Assembly: GCA_963772295.1 (NCBI GenBank)
Contig: CAVYWO010000012.1
Span: 908,672-972,671 of the forward strand
Length of the DNA stretch: 64,000 nucleotides
Direction of reading: 5' to 3'
Source of the DNA: AP-15 sp963772295
GTDB lineage: Bacteria; Pseudomonadota; Alphaproteobacteria; ATCC43930; CGMCC-115725
This document shows, piece after piece, positions 9,782 to 18,842 of this stretch. Below the pieces are notes generated by a model, which was not told the origin of the DNA, ran no database searches, and saw nothing but the letters and a program-made list of their open reading frames with translations. Each line of letters opens with the position of its first letter. Within the stretch, counting starts at the first letter, position 1. The position numbers were made by a program, and so were the translations under genes.

Positions 9782-10495
9782 CTAAGGGGGCAGTGGGTAG
9801 GCGATAGCGTAGCTGCGGAAGGCGGCGGTGATGTCGTCCAGGCGCTGCAGGCCGCGCCAGAGGGTTTGGGGACCGGGTTGGCCGTCGGATTTGCGGGCGA
9901 GGAAACCGCCGAGTTGGGCGATCAAGAGGATCATCTGGCAGAGCGAAGGCGGTTGCGCCGGCGGCGGCTTGCGGGTGTGGAAGACGACCAAGGCCTTCCA
10001 CTGCTCGGGCTCGAAGGCGACGGTACAGGGCAGTTCGGGGGTGGCCCGCCCGAGCCAGGTGAGATAGTGGATGCGCCAGGCGACGACCATGTCGATGGCG
10101 AGGCAGGTTTCCAGACGGTCGGCGGTTTCGAGCTGGCGATCTTCAATGCGGCATCCGCTCTTGAGGATGCGGTGGAAGACCTCGATCCCCCAGCGCCGGG
10201 TATACCACTGCATGCGCTGGAGAGCGTCGTCCAGCGAGGCGACCGGCACGGTGGTCAGCAGCATCCAGTCGAGCGGCTTGATGTCGGGTGGCGGGTTTTC
10301 TTCGCGGCTGCGCACGACCCATAGCCGCAGCGCCGGGAGCTTTGCCTTGTGTCGCGGCGGCGACAGGGTGACCTCGGCGAAGCGCACGCTCATCAGGGCG
10401 GTACGGGCCGGCTGGCGGCCGCGGAGGGGCACCTCGAGTGCGATCTGCCCGGCCGCCGGCAGGCTTTCCATAAAAGGCCACAAGCGGCGCACCTG
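9782..10495 (-). pseudogene. IS4-family transposase, C-terminal part
   Basis: 237 codons holding the end of the DDE domain. The Y-2-R-3-E-6-K signature of IS4 enzymes is present in YTRRWGIEVFHRILK, giving the third catalytic acid. The frame opens exactly at the 5-bp duplication CAGGT shared with the N-terminal half at 12473. Joining the halves and dropping one duplicate gives DEQVRRLWPF with no frame change. The gene was therefore intact before the insertion, at about 751 residues. Confidence 0.85.
10491..10495. repeat. 5-bp target duplication of inner IS, left copy
   Basis: ACCTG at 10491-10495 is repeated at 12473-12477. The bases just inside both ends read TGT inward, as expected for this IS group. 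Confidence 0.8.
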
Positions 10496-10565
10496 TGTAG
10501 GCGCCGGATCAAAATGTCACTCGCCTGCCAATTAGAGATGACACTCCCGGGCGGATTTCCGGGGG

Positions 10566-11873
10566 GTGTCAAGGGTGACGGTTCGGCTGATGAGCGATGG
10601 CGAGTTGAGGCGGCTCGAGGTGCTGCGAGATTTGGATCAGCGGCGGCTGACGACCGAGGCGGCAGCGCAGCTGCTGAGGCTCGAGCGGCGTCAGGTATTC
10701 CGGCTGTTGAAGGCGTACCGGATCGAGGGCGCTGCTGGCCTGATTTCGAAGCGGCGTGGCGGTCCGGGCAACCGGCGCAAGCCCGAGGCGCTTCGGAGCA
10801 AGGTGCTGTCGATCATTCGCGAGCAGTATTGGGACTTCGGCCCGAGCTTGGCGGCCGAGAAGCTGCGCGAGGTTCACGGGATAACGCTCGGTCGCGAGAC
10901 GCTGCGGCTATGGATGGTCGAGGCCGGGCTGTGGCTCGATCGCAAGCAGCGGCGAAAGCGCGTCCACCAGCCGCGCCATCGTCGCGACTGTGTCGGCGAA
11001 CTGGTGCAGGTCGACGGCAGCGAGCATTGGTGGTTCGAGGACCGCGGCCCGCAATGTACGCTGCTCGTCTTCGTCGACGACGCGACCAGCCGGCTGATGC
11101 ACCTGCAGTTCGTCGAGAGCGAGTCGACATTCGCCTATTTCCATGCCGCCCGCGCCTATCTGGAGGCCTGGGGCAAGCCGGTCGCCTTCTACAGCGACAA
11201 GCACGGGGTCTTTCGCGTCAACCACGAGGGTGCCAGCGGTGGTGACGGGATGACCCAGTTCGGGCGTGCGCTGCATGCTCTGAACATCGACATCATCTGC
11301 GCCAATTCGAGCCAGGCGAAGGGCCGGGTCGAGCGGGCGAACAAGACCTTGCAGGATCGGCTGGTCAAGGAGTTGCGGCTAGCCGGCGCGCGCAGCCTGG
11401 CCGAAGGGAACGCCTTGCTGCCGGCTTTCATGGCCGACTACAACGCCCGCTTTGGCAAGCCGCCGGCGAACGCGAAGGACCTGCACCGGCCGCTGCGTGC
11501 CGGCGACGATCTGGAGGACGCCTTTGCCTGGAAGGAGGAGCGCACCCTTTCGCAAGCGCTGACGCTGCAATACGACAAGGTGATCTTCATCCTGGAACCG
11601 AGCGACCAGGCCAAGGCGGCGATCGGCAAACGGGTCACTGTCGTCGATTATCCCGATGGCCGGCTATCAATCCGCTACAAGGGCGTCGCGCTCGCCTACC
11701 GCACCTTCGATGAGCTGCGCCACGTCCCGCAGGCTGCGATTGTCGAGAACAAGCGGCTCGGCGCCGTCCTCGCCTTCATCCGCGAGCAGCAGATCGAACG
11801 GGCAGAGGTCCGCAGCAGGAAGGCGCCGCGCCGCCGCGATCAGCGCGACGCGCGCCTATTCAAAGTCGGCTGA
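10566..11873 (+). CDS. DDE transposase, ISNCY/IS1202 type
   Basis: A 435-residue transposase. An N-terminal helix-turn-helix, LTTEAAAQLLRLERRQVFRL, is at about residues 29-48. The integrase core has a first Asp in VQVDGSEHWWFED, a second Asp in FYSDKHGVFR, and a Glu in GRVERANKTLQDRLVKE. The C-terminal region is beta-rich. It starts with GTG at 10566, and an ATG at 10590 is the alternative. It is intact, so the element may be active. Confidence 0.88.
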   Translation: MSRVTVRLMSDGELRRLEVLRDLDQRRLTTEAAAQLLRLERRQVFRLLKAYRIEGAAGLISKRRGGPGNRRKPEALRSKVLSIIREQYWDFGPSLAAEKLREVHGITLGRETLRLWMVEAGLWLDRKQRRKRVHQPRHRRDCVGELVQVDGSEHWWFEDRGPQCTLLVFVDDATSRLMHLQFVESESTFAYFHAARAYLEAWGKPVAFYSDKHGVFRVNHEGASGGDGMTQFGRALHALNIDIICANSSQAKGRVERANKTLQDRLVKELRLAGARSLAEGNALLPAFMADYNARFGKPPANAKDLHRPLRAGDDLEDAFAWKEERTLSQALTLQYDKVIFILEPSDQAKAAIGKRVTVVDYPDGRLSIRYKGVALAYRTFDELRHVPQAAIVENKRLGAVLAFIREQQIERAEVRSRKAPRRRDQRDARLFKVG

Positions 11874-11937
11874 GCGTTTTCACGAGCTGAGCAGGGCCGC
11901 CCTATACACACTCGTTACGTAACGGAATAGCGAGCCT

Positions 11938-12255
11938 ATGAAACGAGGCCCTAAGCCCTTGCGTGAAAAGGCGATGACGACAGCCGAGCGGCAGGCCCGG
12001 TTTCGCGCGACGCACACCGACGGGATGTCCAGGATCATATACCGAAGACCCGCCGACCGGCGCAGCCGGGCGCAGCGATGGCGCGCGGCCGTGGCCGAGC
12101 TTGTCGCCTTACAGGACGATTACCGAACGTGGCTGCAGGCGCTGCCGCAGAACCTTGAGGCAAGCGCCACGGCGGAGGCGCTGCGGGCGATCTGTGATCT
12201 CGATCTTTCCGATCTCGAAAGCGTCGAGCCGCCGCGCGGCTTTGGTCGCGACTGA
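11938..12255 (+). CDS. IS passenger protein of unknown function
   Basis: A 105-residue basic protein starting MKRGPKPLREKAMTTAERQA, with YRRPADRRSRAQRW in the middle and an acidic end, LCDLDLSDLE-like then SVEPPRGFGRD. It lies inside the inner IS, downstream of and parallel to the transposase. I recall similar proteins beside transposases in alphaproteobacteria, but no function is known to me. The AERQARFRA stretch suggests a helical nucleic-acid-binding protein (inference). A 12-bp palindrome, CGTTACGTAACG, sits at 11913-11924 just upstream and could be its operator. Confidence 0.6.
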   Translation: MKRGPKPLREKAMTTAERQARFRATHTDGMSRIIYRRPADRRSRAQRWRAAVAELVALQDDYRTWLQALPQNLEASATAEALRAICDLDLSDLESVEPPRGFGRD

Positions 12256-12472
12256 TGCAACGGGAGCCTGCCTGTCCGCCCGGGTTCTTCTACGAGCCGA
12301 GCGTGCTGACGCCCGCTCGGTAGACAACCGGTGCGGCTGCAAGCGTCCATGCATCGGGCGGCGGTCGGGCGCTGCGCTACGCCGGGGCTGCGCGCCCGCC
12401 CGCCGCCCGCCCCCAACCGACAGTGACATTTCTAAATGGCAGAAAGAGTGACATCTCTATTTGGTGGACACA

Positions 12473-12477
12473 ACCTG
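12473..12477. repeat. 5-bp target duplication of inner IS, right copy
   Basis: ACCTG, identical to 10491-10495, directly after the right end of the inner IS. Confidence 0.8.
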
Positions 12478-14019
12478 CTCGTCGCCCGGGTCAGGCTGGA
12501 GAGCACGGTCTTCGGTGGCCCTGACCAACAAGTCGAGGTGGGCGCTGTCGGCTTCCTGCAGGAACTCGAAGACATCGCACTCGCGATCGGCGACGGTGAC
12601 GATGCGCGTGTTCGGGCATCGATCGGCGGCGGCCCGGATCTCCGTCAGCGGGCGGATCCATTTGTAGCTCTCCTTCGCCGCGATCGGCCTGGTGTGGCGC
12701 TGATGTTTCTTGCCGAAGGTATTGGCATCGCGCGCCCAGCACTGGACATCGAGCAGGCCGAGGGGCAGGCCATCGGGACGCAAGGCCAGGGTATTGTGCA
12801 GGATCAACCCTTGGGCGCCGTCGCGCCGGCTGCCGATCGGGCCGAGGCCTTGGGTCTGCGGGTGCTTGGTGTAGTTGAGGCTGGAGCTGTCCTGCACCGC
12901 CAGCACGATGACCTCCTGTCGCATGCGCGCGACGGTGGCCTGATGGTGCGGTTCGAGTACAGCGTCCATCGTGACCCGCTGGTGATCAAAGAACCGGTAG
13001 GCGGCCTTGGTTCGGGCCAGCGAACCGCAGGCTTGCGCGATATTGGCCATGGGCCGGGCAAAGAACGCCCCGGCCAGATCCAGCAGTCGCCGCTGCAGCC
13101 GGCGATCGCCGAGCTTGGCACCGCCGAATTCCTGCCGCACCCAGTTGGGCTCGGGCGCCGGCCGCGCCCCGCACAGGCGCTTGAGGGTCGGCCGGGACAA
13201 CGGATAGAGAAACACCCGCTTCGCCGGCAAGTGCGCCGTGCCGGTCCGATCCTGGCGCCCCCGACCGGCGGTCATGCCGACTTCGATCCAGTTGGCGGCA
13301 CGATAGGCGGTGCCCGGGCGAGCGGCCTCGACATAGCTTTCCATCAGCCACGGCCGGACCGCAAAGGCTTGCTGCCAATCGCCGACAATCCGCCGCGTTA
13401 GCTGCCCCAAAACATGCGAAGCGAGATGTGCGACCCGGACCGTCGGCAGGATCAGAAAGCGGCTGTTGCACACAACTCCCGTCAGGTTGGCGCCACGCTT
13501 GGCGTCGTCCCAGCCCAGCCACTCATCGCGCCCCCGCAGCCGCCACGCGGCGGCACTGACCGCCAGCCCGCCGAGCACACCATGCCGCGCGCCGCAAATC
13601 AGATAGCGAATTCGCTCACCACACAACGACGCGCGACCGCAGGGATGGTGCGCCGCCATCATCGCATCCCAGGTCCGGCTCTCCGGCGTCCCGCCGCTGA
13701 CCCGCTGCAGCGTGACCGCCCCCAGATCGGCCAAGCGACCGCTCACTTGCGGGGCCGGGCAAACCTCGGCCGGACGCCGCTCCGGCGGCCGCCGACGGGC
13801 CGCCGGAAGCACGATCGCACCGCGCCGCTCAAGCCCAATCAGATGCTTGCGGCAGGCCATCTCCTGCGCGCGACCACGGCGATCCTTCCAGCCCAGCCGT
13901 TCGCATACCTCCTTGGCCAGCCGATAGCGCGACAAGCCCGCATCCGCGCCGACGCGCGCGCGGATCCATGACAGATGCTCTGCCGCCTCCAGCTGCTGTT
14001 TCGGGCTAAGGGGCCCCAT
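12473..14019 (-). pseudogene. DUF4338-IS4 fusion transposase, N-terminal part
   Basis: Residues 1-260 form a DUF4338 domain, the domain of Druantia DruA: SRYRLAKEVCERLGW, MACRKHLIGLERRGAI, ERIRYLICGA, LTGVVCNSRFLILPTVRVAH and YRAANWIEVGMTAGRGRQDR. Residues from about 290 are an IS4 transposase: WVRQEFGGAKLGDRRLQRRL, a first Asp in LAVQDSSSLNYT, and a second in VADRECDVFEF. The frame is cut at the duplicated CAGGT by the inner IS. The fused DUF4338 probably helps target or bind DNA, which is inference. Confidence 0.88.
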
Positions 14020-14074
14020 GCCCCCTTGCTAGCCCATTCCGTTTTCTGTGTCCAGAGGCACTTATGGGCAAAGA

Positions 14075-14305
14075 TCAGACGCTGCGCGGGGGGTGGCGAC
14101 GAACATGGCGCAACAGCTCGAGACGCTTGGGCGTCATGATCCGCGCCAAGGTCTCGAATTTCTCGAAGCCGACATGCCGTTCGGCATTCGCTACCGTCAG
14201 CCCGCCGCGCTCGGCGCGATGCCAGGCATCGACAAAGCGGCGGCCCATGTCGTCGATGGTTTCCCCGATATGCACCTGCAGCGGCTGCTTGTTCTCTCCG
14301 TTCAT
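14075..14305 (-). CDS. TumA-like (HVO_A0114-type) antitoxin, truncated
   Basis: 76 residues ending ARIMTPKRLELLRHVRRHPP then RSV. The end matches the start of the winged-helix of HVO_A0114-type DNA-binding antitoxins. The normal protein continues through the rest of the winged helix. Here the stop codon lies inside the IS4 terminal repeat. Its ATG overlaps the toxin stop by four bases (ATGA), as usual for a toxin-first pair. DNA binding and toxin neutralisation may be lost. Reconstructing the pre-insertion site does not restore a longer frame, so the truncation may predate the IS. Confidence 0.7.
   Translation of the reverse strand: MNGENKQPLQVHIGETIDDMGRRFVDAWHRAERGGLTVANAERHVGFEKFETLARIMTPKRLELLRHVRRHPPRSV
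14079..14087. repeat. Target-site duplication of IS4-type element, right copy
   Basis: ACGCTGCGC, identical to 9690-9698, directly after the right terminal repeat. Confidence 0.85.
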
Positions 14306-14574
14306 CGTGCTTCTTTCCTCGCCGCCTGCAGGGCCGCCGTGAAATCCTCGATCAGCCGCTCCGGACTTGCGCAGCGGTAGCCCGTTTCGACCGGGCCGAT
14401 ATGCCGGTGATCGCCTTTGCCGCGCTCGTTGTCGGGACGCCCATAGAACAGCGTATATTTGAACTCATGCGGAGACGGCGGGACCGCCGCCGGCACCCGC
14501 CAAATCCGCATCTCGATGATCGCGCCGTCCTCCAGCACCTGCTTGTCCTCAAAGATCGGCTCGGCGGAAGGCAT
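14302..14574 (-). CDS. tumE: TumE-family toxin (DUF6516)
   Basis: A 90-residue protein with the family core EMRIWRVPAAVPPSPHEFKY, LFYGRPDNERGKGDHRH and the C-terminal helix LIEDFTAALQAARKEAR. TumE toxins pair with TumA winged-helix antitoxins in a type II system. The toxic activity is not well defined. It is translationally coupled to the downstream, truncated antitoxin. The toxin looks intact, so either the short antitoxin still works or the toxin is weakly expressed or inactive. Confidence 0.75.
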   Translation of the reverse strand: MPSAEPIFEDKQVLEDGAIIEMRIWRVPAAVPPSPHEFKYTLFYGRPDNERGKGDHRHIGPVETGYRCASPERLIEDFTAALQAARKEAR

Positions 14575-14654
14575 TCAGCGAACCCGCGGCCGGCAAGCGC
14601 TATGGAACACGACGCCATATGTCGTCACGTAACGCAACCCCCTCCGCCTATCGC

Positions 14655-15002
14655 CTATCGGTCGATGTCGCCGCCGCGGCCTTTGTCCCGACCCTTGTTG
14701 CGGCCGCGCTCTTTCGCGGTCGGCGCGTGGATCCGCATGATCTTGTCGGCTTGCGGCCGGTAGCTGGTGGCGGCGTGCGTCGCCTCGTCGCGCAATTCCT
14801 GGATCAGCCGGGTGCCCGAGGCCTTGTCCTCGATCAAGACGACATCGGCCCGCCAGCGGCGATGCTCGTCCTTCACCCGGCGCTTCAATTCCGGGTAGTC
14901 GAAGCGCTCGCGCACGACGTCGATGAGATAGAGGTGCTTGGCGCTGATGCCCCAGCTCTCGTGCACACGCTGAAATCGGCGAGCTCGGGCTCGTCCAGCC
15001 TA
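14655..15002 (-). pseudogene. Phage terminase large subunit, nuclease-domain remnant (copy 1)
   Basis: Two frames joined near 14960 give ELADFSVCT then SWGISAKHLYLIDVVRERFD and WRADVVLIEDKASGTRLIQE. These belong to the RNase H-like nuclease of TerL. The 3' end is lost after YRPQADKIMRI. 138 bases (14727-14864) align without gaps to 25747-25884 with 8 differences by hand count. It is a prophage relic beside the toxin-antitoxin genes. Confidence 0.7.
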
Positions 15003-15297
15003 TCGATGCCGGCGCGGCATCGGCCACCCGCTCCATGTCCTTCGGCGAACGCCGACAGGCAGTCGAGCTTTCCAGACCACTTGCGTGTCGATCTCGGCGC
15101 AGACGGTCGACCATGCGGTGCAGCTCCGGCGGGTCCAGCGCCCGCCTGAGGATGCGCGGGCAGCGGCTCGCAGCCCGCGGGGCGCCGTGCGGGATGTCGG
15201 TCTCGTGTTTGGACAGGGGGGCGTAGCCAAGCGGCATTCAAACCGTTAGCTCAATTTTCTCTGGCCGCACTCCCTGCATCATGCGATCAACCGGACC

Positions 15298-15715
15298 TTA
15301 GTTAGCTGCCGCGGCGTTGCCGAGCGTCATCGGCGGCCCGCGATACGCATTCATCCGCGTTGCCGGCGCCTTTGCCCTTTGCCAAGGCGCCATATAAGCT
15401 TTCAGCGGTGGCGGAAGCTCGGGCGAGGGCTTCGGCGGTTCCAGCTTCTCCAAGATCGCCCTTTAAGGGCGCCAGCTGCGGCGACAGCGGATAGCGGTTT
15501 TCATCGATGGTGTGCCGGAGAAGCTGAGAGAGGTCGATTGGCTCGCTGGTCCCGAGCCCGAAACCCCGACCGACAGGGCCATACGGTAAGAAGGCGAGCG
15601 AATACGCAAAGCGTTTCCAGAAATCGATTTCGCTCTTCCGGTCCCGCGCCATCGCCAAACCTGAATTGGCGGTATCGAGATGAGTCCGCAGTGAAGCGGC
15701 TGCCGGCCCAATCAT
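15298..15715 (-). pseudogene. Conserved hypothetical protein, one frameshift
   Basis: The N-terminal frame gives LRHTIDENRYPLSPQLAPLK. A one-base shift near 15464 then gives AILEKLEPPKPSPELPPPLK and APWQRAKAPATRMN, running to a TAA at 15298-15300. I recall rhizobial proteins of unknown function with this layout (an RYPLSP...LKAIL helix and a proline-rich tail). The unshifted frame gives poorer sequence after LKG. No function is assigned. Confidence 0.45.
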
Positions 15716-15961
15716 GACGCCTTTTTGACTAATTTTATGATGTTCGGTGGACGAAATTACTAATGAAAGTCTCGAATTTTACAATAGGGTGAAACTCCTT
15801 AGCAAGAGGTTGACAATCCGAAGATGGTCGGTGCAAAAGCCGATACCGTAAGTTTACAGGAGCGGTATGTGACTCTACGCATGCCGTTCTGGAGAAACAA
15901 GTGAATGAAACGACCGGGAACCGATTTCAGATCGGCCTGAACAGAAAAAGGGACGTGACAA
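15716..15961. other. AT-rich intergenic region upstream of multicopper oxidase
   Basis: This stretch is clearly richer in A+T than the flanks and marks the start of an acquired block. A perfect TTGACA lies at 15810-15815, but no good -10 box follows at 16-18 bases. I see no gene. Confidence 0.4.
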
Positions 15962-17989
15962 ATGATGGACGCGCAGCGCTGGTCGGCCCTGAAGAAATAT
16001 GTGCTAGCAACGAGCCTTCTTTTCTTGGCCGGGTCAGCAGCTTGGCTCGGCGGATTTGAGGGTTCGGCAAGTCACGCACAGGCTGCGACGTGCCCCGAGA
16101 ACCCTCTTCCCCAGCCCCAGCTACGCGTGTCCTCTGGTGGGGTCCTAAACACGACGCTGCGCCCGCGTATTCCGGACCCGGGTCATAAATTGGTAGATCA
16201 ACTAAGCTGTACGACGAGGATCGTCCACACTCCGACCTTCGAAGGGACCATTCCAGGTCCTACTCTCGTGGTCCAGCCAGGCGACAAACTCTCGATCGAT
16301 CTCGTCAATCAGTTGCCGCCCAACCCGCCACCGAGCCAGCACCGCGGGGGTGCATTCCCGCACGATTTCTTCACGACCAACCTCCATACGCACGGGCTCG
16401 AGGTCTCCCCGCGCGGCATCTCGGATAACATTTTCCGGGACATGGAACCCGGCACGACAAACCATATCGAGATCGATATCCCGCCCGATCATCCGAGCGG
16501 GACCTATTGGTATCACCCGCACAAGCACGGGACGGTGACTTACCAATTGGTCGGCGGCATGGCTGGTTTTCTGATTGTCAAAGGAGGCCGCGGAACCCTC
16601 GACGATCTCCCGGAGATTAAGGCCGCTAAAGATCTCGTCATGGGCTTTCAGGTCATTCGTGCGGCAACTGCATCTAACTTCACGGGCGGGGTCCCGGAAG
16701 GCTACGTGCCGTTTGTGAACGAAAAGGCGACCCAGTTCGGCACCTTTCCGTTCGGTACAAAGGTCGTGAGTAAGCAAGGCCCGTGGAGCACGTTCGGACT
16801 GGATGGTGCGCCGGGCCTGAGCAGATTTTATTACACCACCAACGGCGTCACCAATCCGACCTTGCACATGCGGCCGGGTGAAGTGCAAAGGTGGCGATTG
16901 CTCGCCGCTGGACAGGGAGAAAACATGGTTCTGGCTCTGCAAGGCCATGCGCTACACATCGTTGCGATGGACGGAATCACTGTCGGTAAGATGATCAATC
17001 TGCCGACAAAAGCGCGTCTCGTGATGGGGCCTGGTCAGCGATACGACATTTTGGTGAAGGCCGGCGCACCCGGAAAATACCTCCTCCAGGCACTGGACCC
17101 CGCTGAGCCGGCCTCGGTTTCGCCGTCAGGGATCGATCCAGCGCCGCGAAACTCGCGTATGAGCTTTGATTTTCCGTTGCCGTGCGCCCCGCCCGACGAC
17201 TGCACCGGGAAGTTCAGCTACCCAATTTCTCTGGCCACAATCGTGGTCGCGGGTGCTCCTGTCGACATGAAGCTGCCGGCGAACCCGTTACCCGTGCCGT
17301 CAGGCCTTCCAAGCGTCGAAACAATGCTCAAAAGGACCCCGGATGCGGTGCGACATGTAGCTTTCGAGATTTGTAGTAACGTGGCGATGACGATAATGGA
17401 TGTGCCCCAGAACCGGCTGCCGAGTTGCGGCTGGTATTTCACCAAGTATAACGCAAAATACTGGGGAGGCACGCCATTCCGCACCTTGGAGATGATGCGG
17501 GATGCCGATGATAAGGGGGTTCGGGGCAATGATCCGCAGGTTCCCCGGGTAGAGTTTAAAAAGGAGGGGCTATTTTCTGCACACGAGCCGCTATTCGACA
17601 ACATGATCGCCAACCATTACGAGGAATGGACGGTATTCAATCGCTCGTTCTCCGACCATCCTTTTCATATTCATCAGAACCACTTTTTGGTGACCAAGAT
17701 AAATGGCCGGCCACTTGAGACCCCTGAATGGCACGATACGATTATCGTGCCCGGCGCCCAGCCGCAAGTCACCAACCCGCTTCCCCCGCCACCGCAACCG
17801 AACATCAATAAAATCCCGCCCGGGTCGGTTACTTTCCGGATCCATTTCAATCCGGTCACAGTTGGATGCTTTGTCATGCACTGCCATATCATCACCCATG
17901 AGGACCTCGGCATGATGCAGCGGGTCGATATCTTGCCCGGTCCCAATCAACCGCCGGTCCCGTGTGATGCGGACAGCATGTTGCATTGA
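15962..17989 (+). CDS. Secreted multicopper oxidase
   Basis: A 675-residue exported protein with a signal peptide of about 42 residues (hydrophobic core 13-30, cleavage near AQAA). All copper motifs are present: NLHTHGLE (His 142/144), YWYHPHKHG (His 185-189), HPFHIHQNHF, and CFVMHCHIITHEDLGMM near residue 636 with the T1 Cys and axial Met. The family oxidises phenols, metals or other electron donors, with four-electron reduction of O2 to water, usually in the periplasm. Codon use is less G+C-rich than in the flanking chromosome. It is separated from the Mo-storage operon by a decayed gene. Confidence 0.9.
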   Translation: MMDAQRWSALKKYVLATSLLFLAGSAAWLGGFEGSASHAQAATCPENPLPQPQLRVSSGGVLNTTLRPRIPDPGHKLVDQLSCTTRIVHTPTFEGTIPGPTLVVQPGDKLSIDLVNQLPPNPPPSQHRGGAFPHDFFTTNLHTHGLEVSPRGISDNIFRDMEPGTTNHIEIDIPPDHPSGTYWYHPHKHGTVTYQLVGGMAGFLIVKGGRGTLDDLPEIKAAKDLVMGFQVIRAATASNFTGGVPEGYVPFVNEKATQFGTFPFGTKVVSKQGPWSTFGLDGAPGLSRFYYTTNGVTNPTLHMRPGEVQRWRLLAAGQGENMVLALQGHALHIVAMDGITVGKMINLPTKARLVMGPGQRYDILVKAGAPGKYLLQALDPAEPASVSPSGIDPAPRNSRMSFDFPLPCAPPDDCTGKFSYPISLATIVVAGAPVDMKLPANPLPVPSGLPSVETMLKRTPDAVRHVAFEICSNVAMTIMDVPQNRLPSCGWYFTKYNAKYWGGTPFRTLEMMRDADDKGVRGNDPQVPRVEFKKEGLFSAHEPLFDNMIANHYEEWTVFNRSFSDHPFHIHQNHFLVTKINGRPLETPEWHDTIIVPGAQPQVTNPLPPPPQPNINKIPPGSVTFRIHFNPVTVGCFVMHCHIITHEDLGMMQRVDILPGPNQPPVPCDADSMLH

Positions 17990-18180
17990 CACGAAGGACC
18001 ATTGGGTGACGCGCCGCGGAAGAAAGCTGCCTCAGCGCCTGCGTAGCTGTCTGGGCGAGCACGGGTACGATGATTTTGGATTTCCCATTGACGGTGCGAA
18101 GAGCCCATTAGATCTCGCGCCGCTTGGCGCGACCTGGGGGTGGTGCGCCGGCGTCCCAAACCGACTCTTGGTGTCGGGGA

Positions 18181-18671
18181 TCATCCGTGCCTGTGTCGCT
18201 CGATGTTGGGATCAGAGGAGCGGTCGATCGGCGCCGCCGAAACCCGACCACGGCGATAACGCGATGGGTGCCGCATGCGTGCCAAAGGATCGTCGGCGTC
18301 CGATAAGATTGCCGCCGGAGACGTGGTGGAGTCCATGGCTCCATACGAAATCTGCAGAACTCGTTCCCCGTCCGGTCCACGGATCGCGACCCGATCGGGC
18401 TGAATTGACTGCACTGTATAGTTCGCCACGCGTTCACCTTCCTTCGCTACAATGGGTTTGCTCTCGCTGGTGCCCGCAAAAATCGCTGCATTGGCATCCG
18501 GGCTCACTACGATGCGTGAGAGCCGCGGAAGCACCCCGGAAGTCCCGCTTTCTTCCGAAACCTGCAGAGCGGGGTGCCGGGACCGGCTGAATAGCGGCCG
18601 CGCCGTGCACGGCAGGCCGAGAAAGCCTTGGCAATCTGCTGGATTGGCTCCTGGAATTACCGGGTTCGGGA
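18181..18671 (-). pseudogene. GspN/GspC-like type II secretion protein remnant
   Basis: The reading frame gives ARPLFSRSRHPALQV, then LPRLSRIVVSPDANAAIFAG, ESKPIVAKEGERVANYTVQS and PDGERVLQISYGAM. The RPLFS...LSG/R-VV pattern followed by a small beta domain is like GspC/GspN proteins of alphaproteobacteria. The N-terminal membrane part is absent: a stop occurs upstream near 18680. The end is replaced by low-quality sequence. It is a relic overlapping no other gene. Confidence 0.45.
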
Positions 18672-18842
18672 TCGATGTTCAGATGGTCGATCAGGTGCCA
18701 AGGGTAGCCCTTTCCTTACTCGACGACCGCCAGCAGTTCCGGCAAGCTTGGTGTGGCCGAACAAATCGTGTTAGGGGGATATTATACACTACGCGCGAGG
18801 GTTCGCTGCCGAATCCGTTCCGGAGCGGGCGGGGTTTGCTTC

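Larger units (their letters stand above)
10496..12472 (+). mobile_element. IS1202/ISNCY-type insertion sequence with passenger gene
   Basis: A 1977-base element. Its ends read TGTAGGCGCC and, on the other strand, TGTGTCCACC. Each end carries two copies of an ATGTCACTC-like motif about 20 bases apart (left near 10515 and 10538, right near 12428 and 12452). These are likely transposase binding sites. It has an ACCTG direct repeat on both sides and carries a DDE transposase plus a 105-residue passenger gene. Insertion into the DUF4338-IS4 transposase gene is in phase with a 5-bp duplication, so excision would restore that gene. Confidence 0.85.
9699..14078 (-). mobile_element. IS4-family element with DUF4338-transposase fusion, split by a second IS
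   Basis: Terminal inverted repeats are CTGATCTTTACCCATATGTG at 9699-9718 and its partner at 14059-14078 (18 of 20 bases match). A perfect 9-bp direct repeat flanks the element. Removing the inserted second element (10496-12472) and one 5-bp duplication leaves about 2.4 kb with a single transposase gene on the minus strand. The transposase has an N-terminal DUF4338 (DruA-type) region and a C-terminal IS4 DDE domain. The element sits between the GST gene and the TumE/TumA pair. It is inactive as it stands because its gene is interrupted. Confidence 0.85.

Noticed and set aside
15000..15240. Further terminase or helicase sequence upstream of the TerL remnant
   Set aside because: Pieces such as RMVDRLRRDRHAS are not specific enough to assign.
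18700..18842. Possible ModE or Moco-type control site before the Mo-storage operon
   Set aside because: GTGTTA...TATACAC is only a loose inverted repeat and matches no consensus I can recall.
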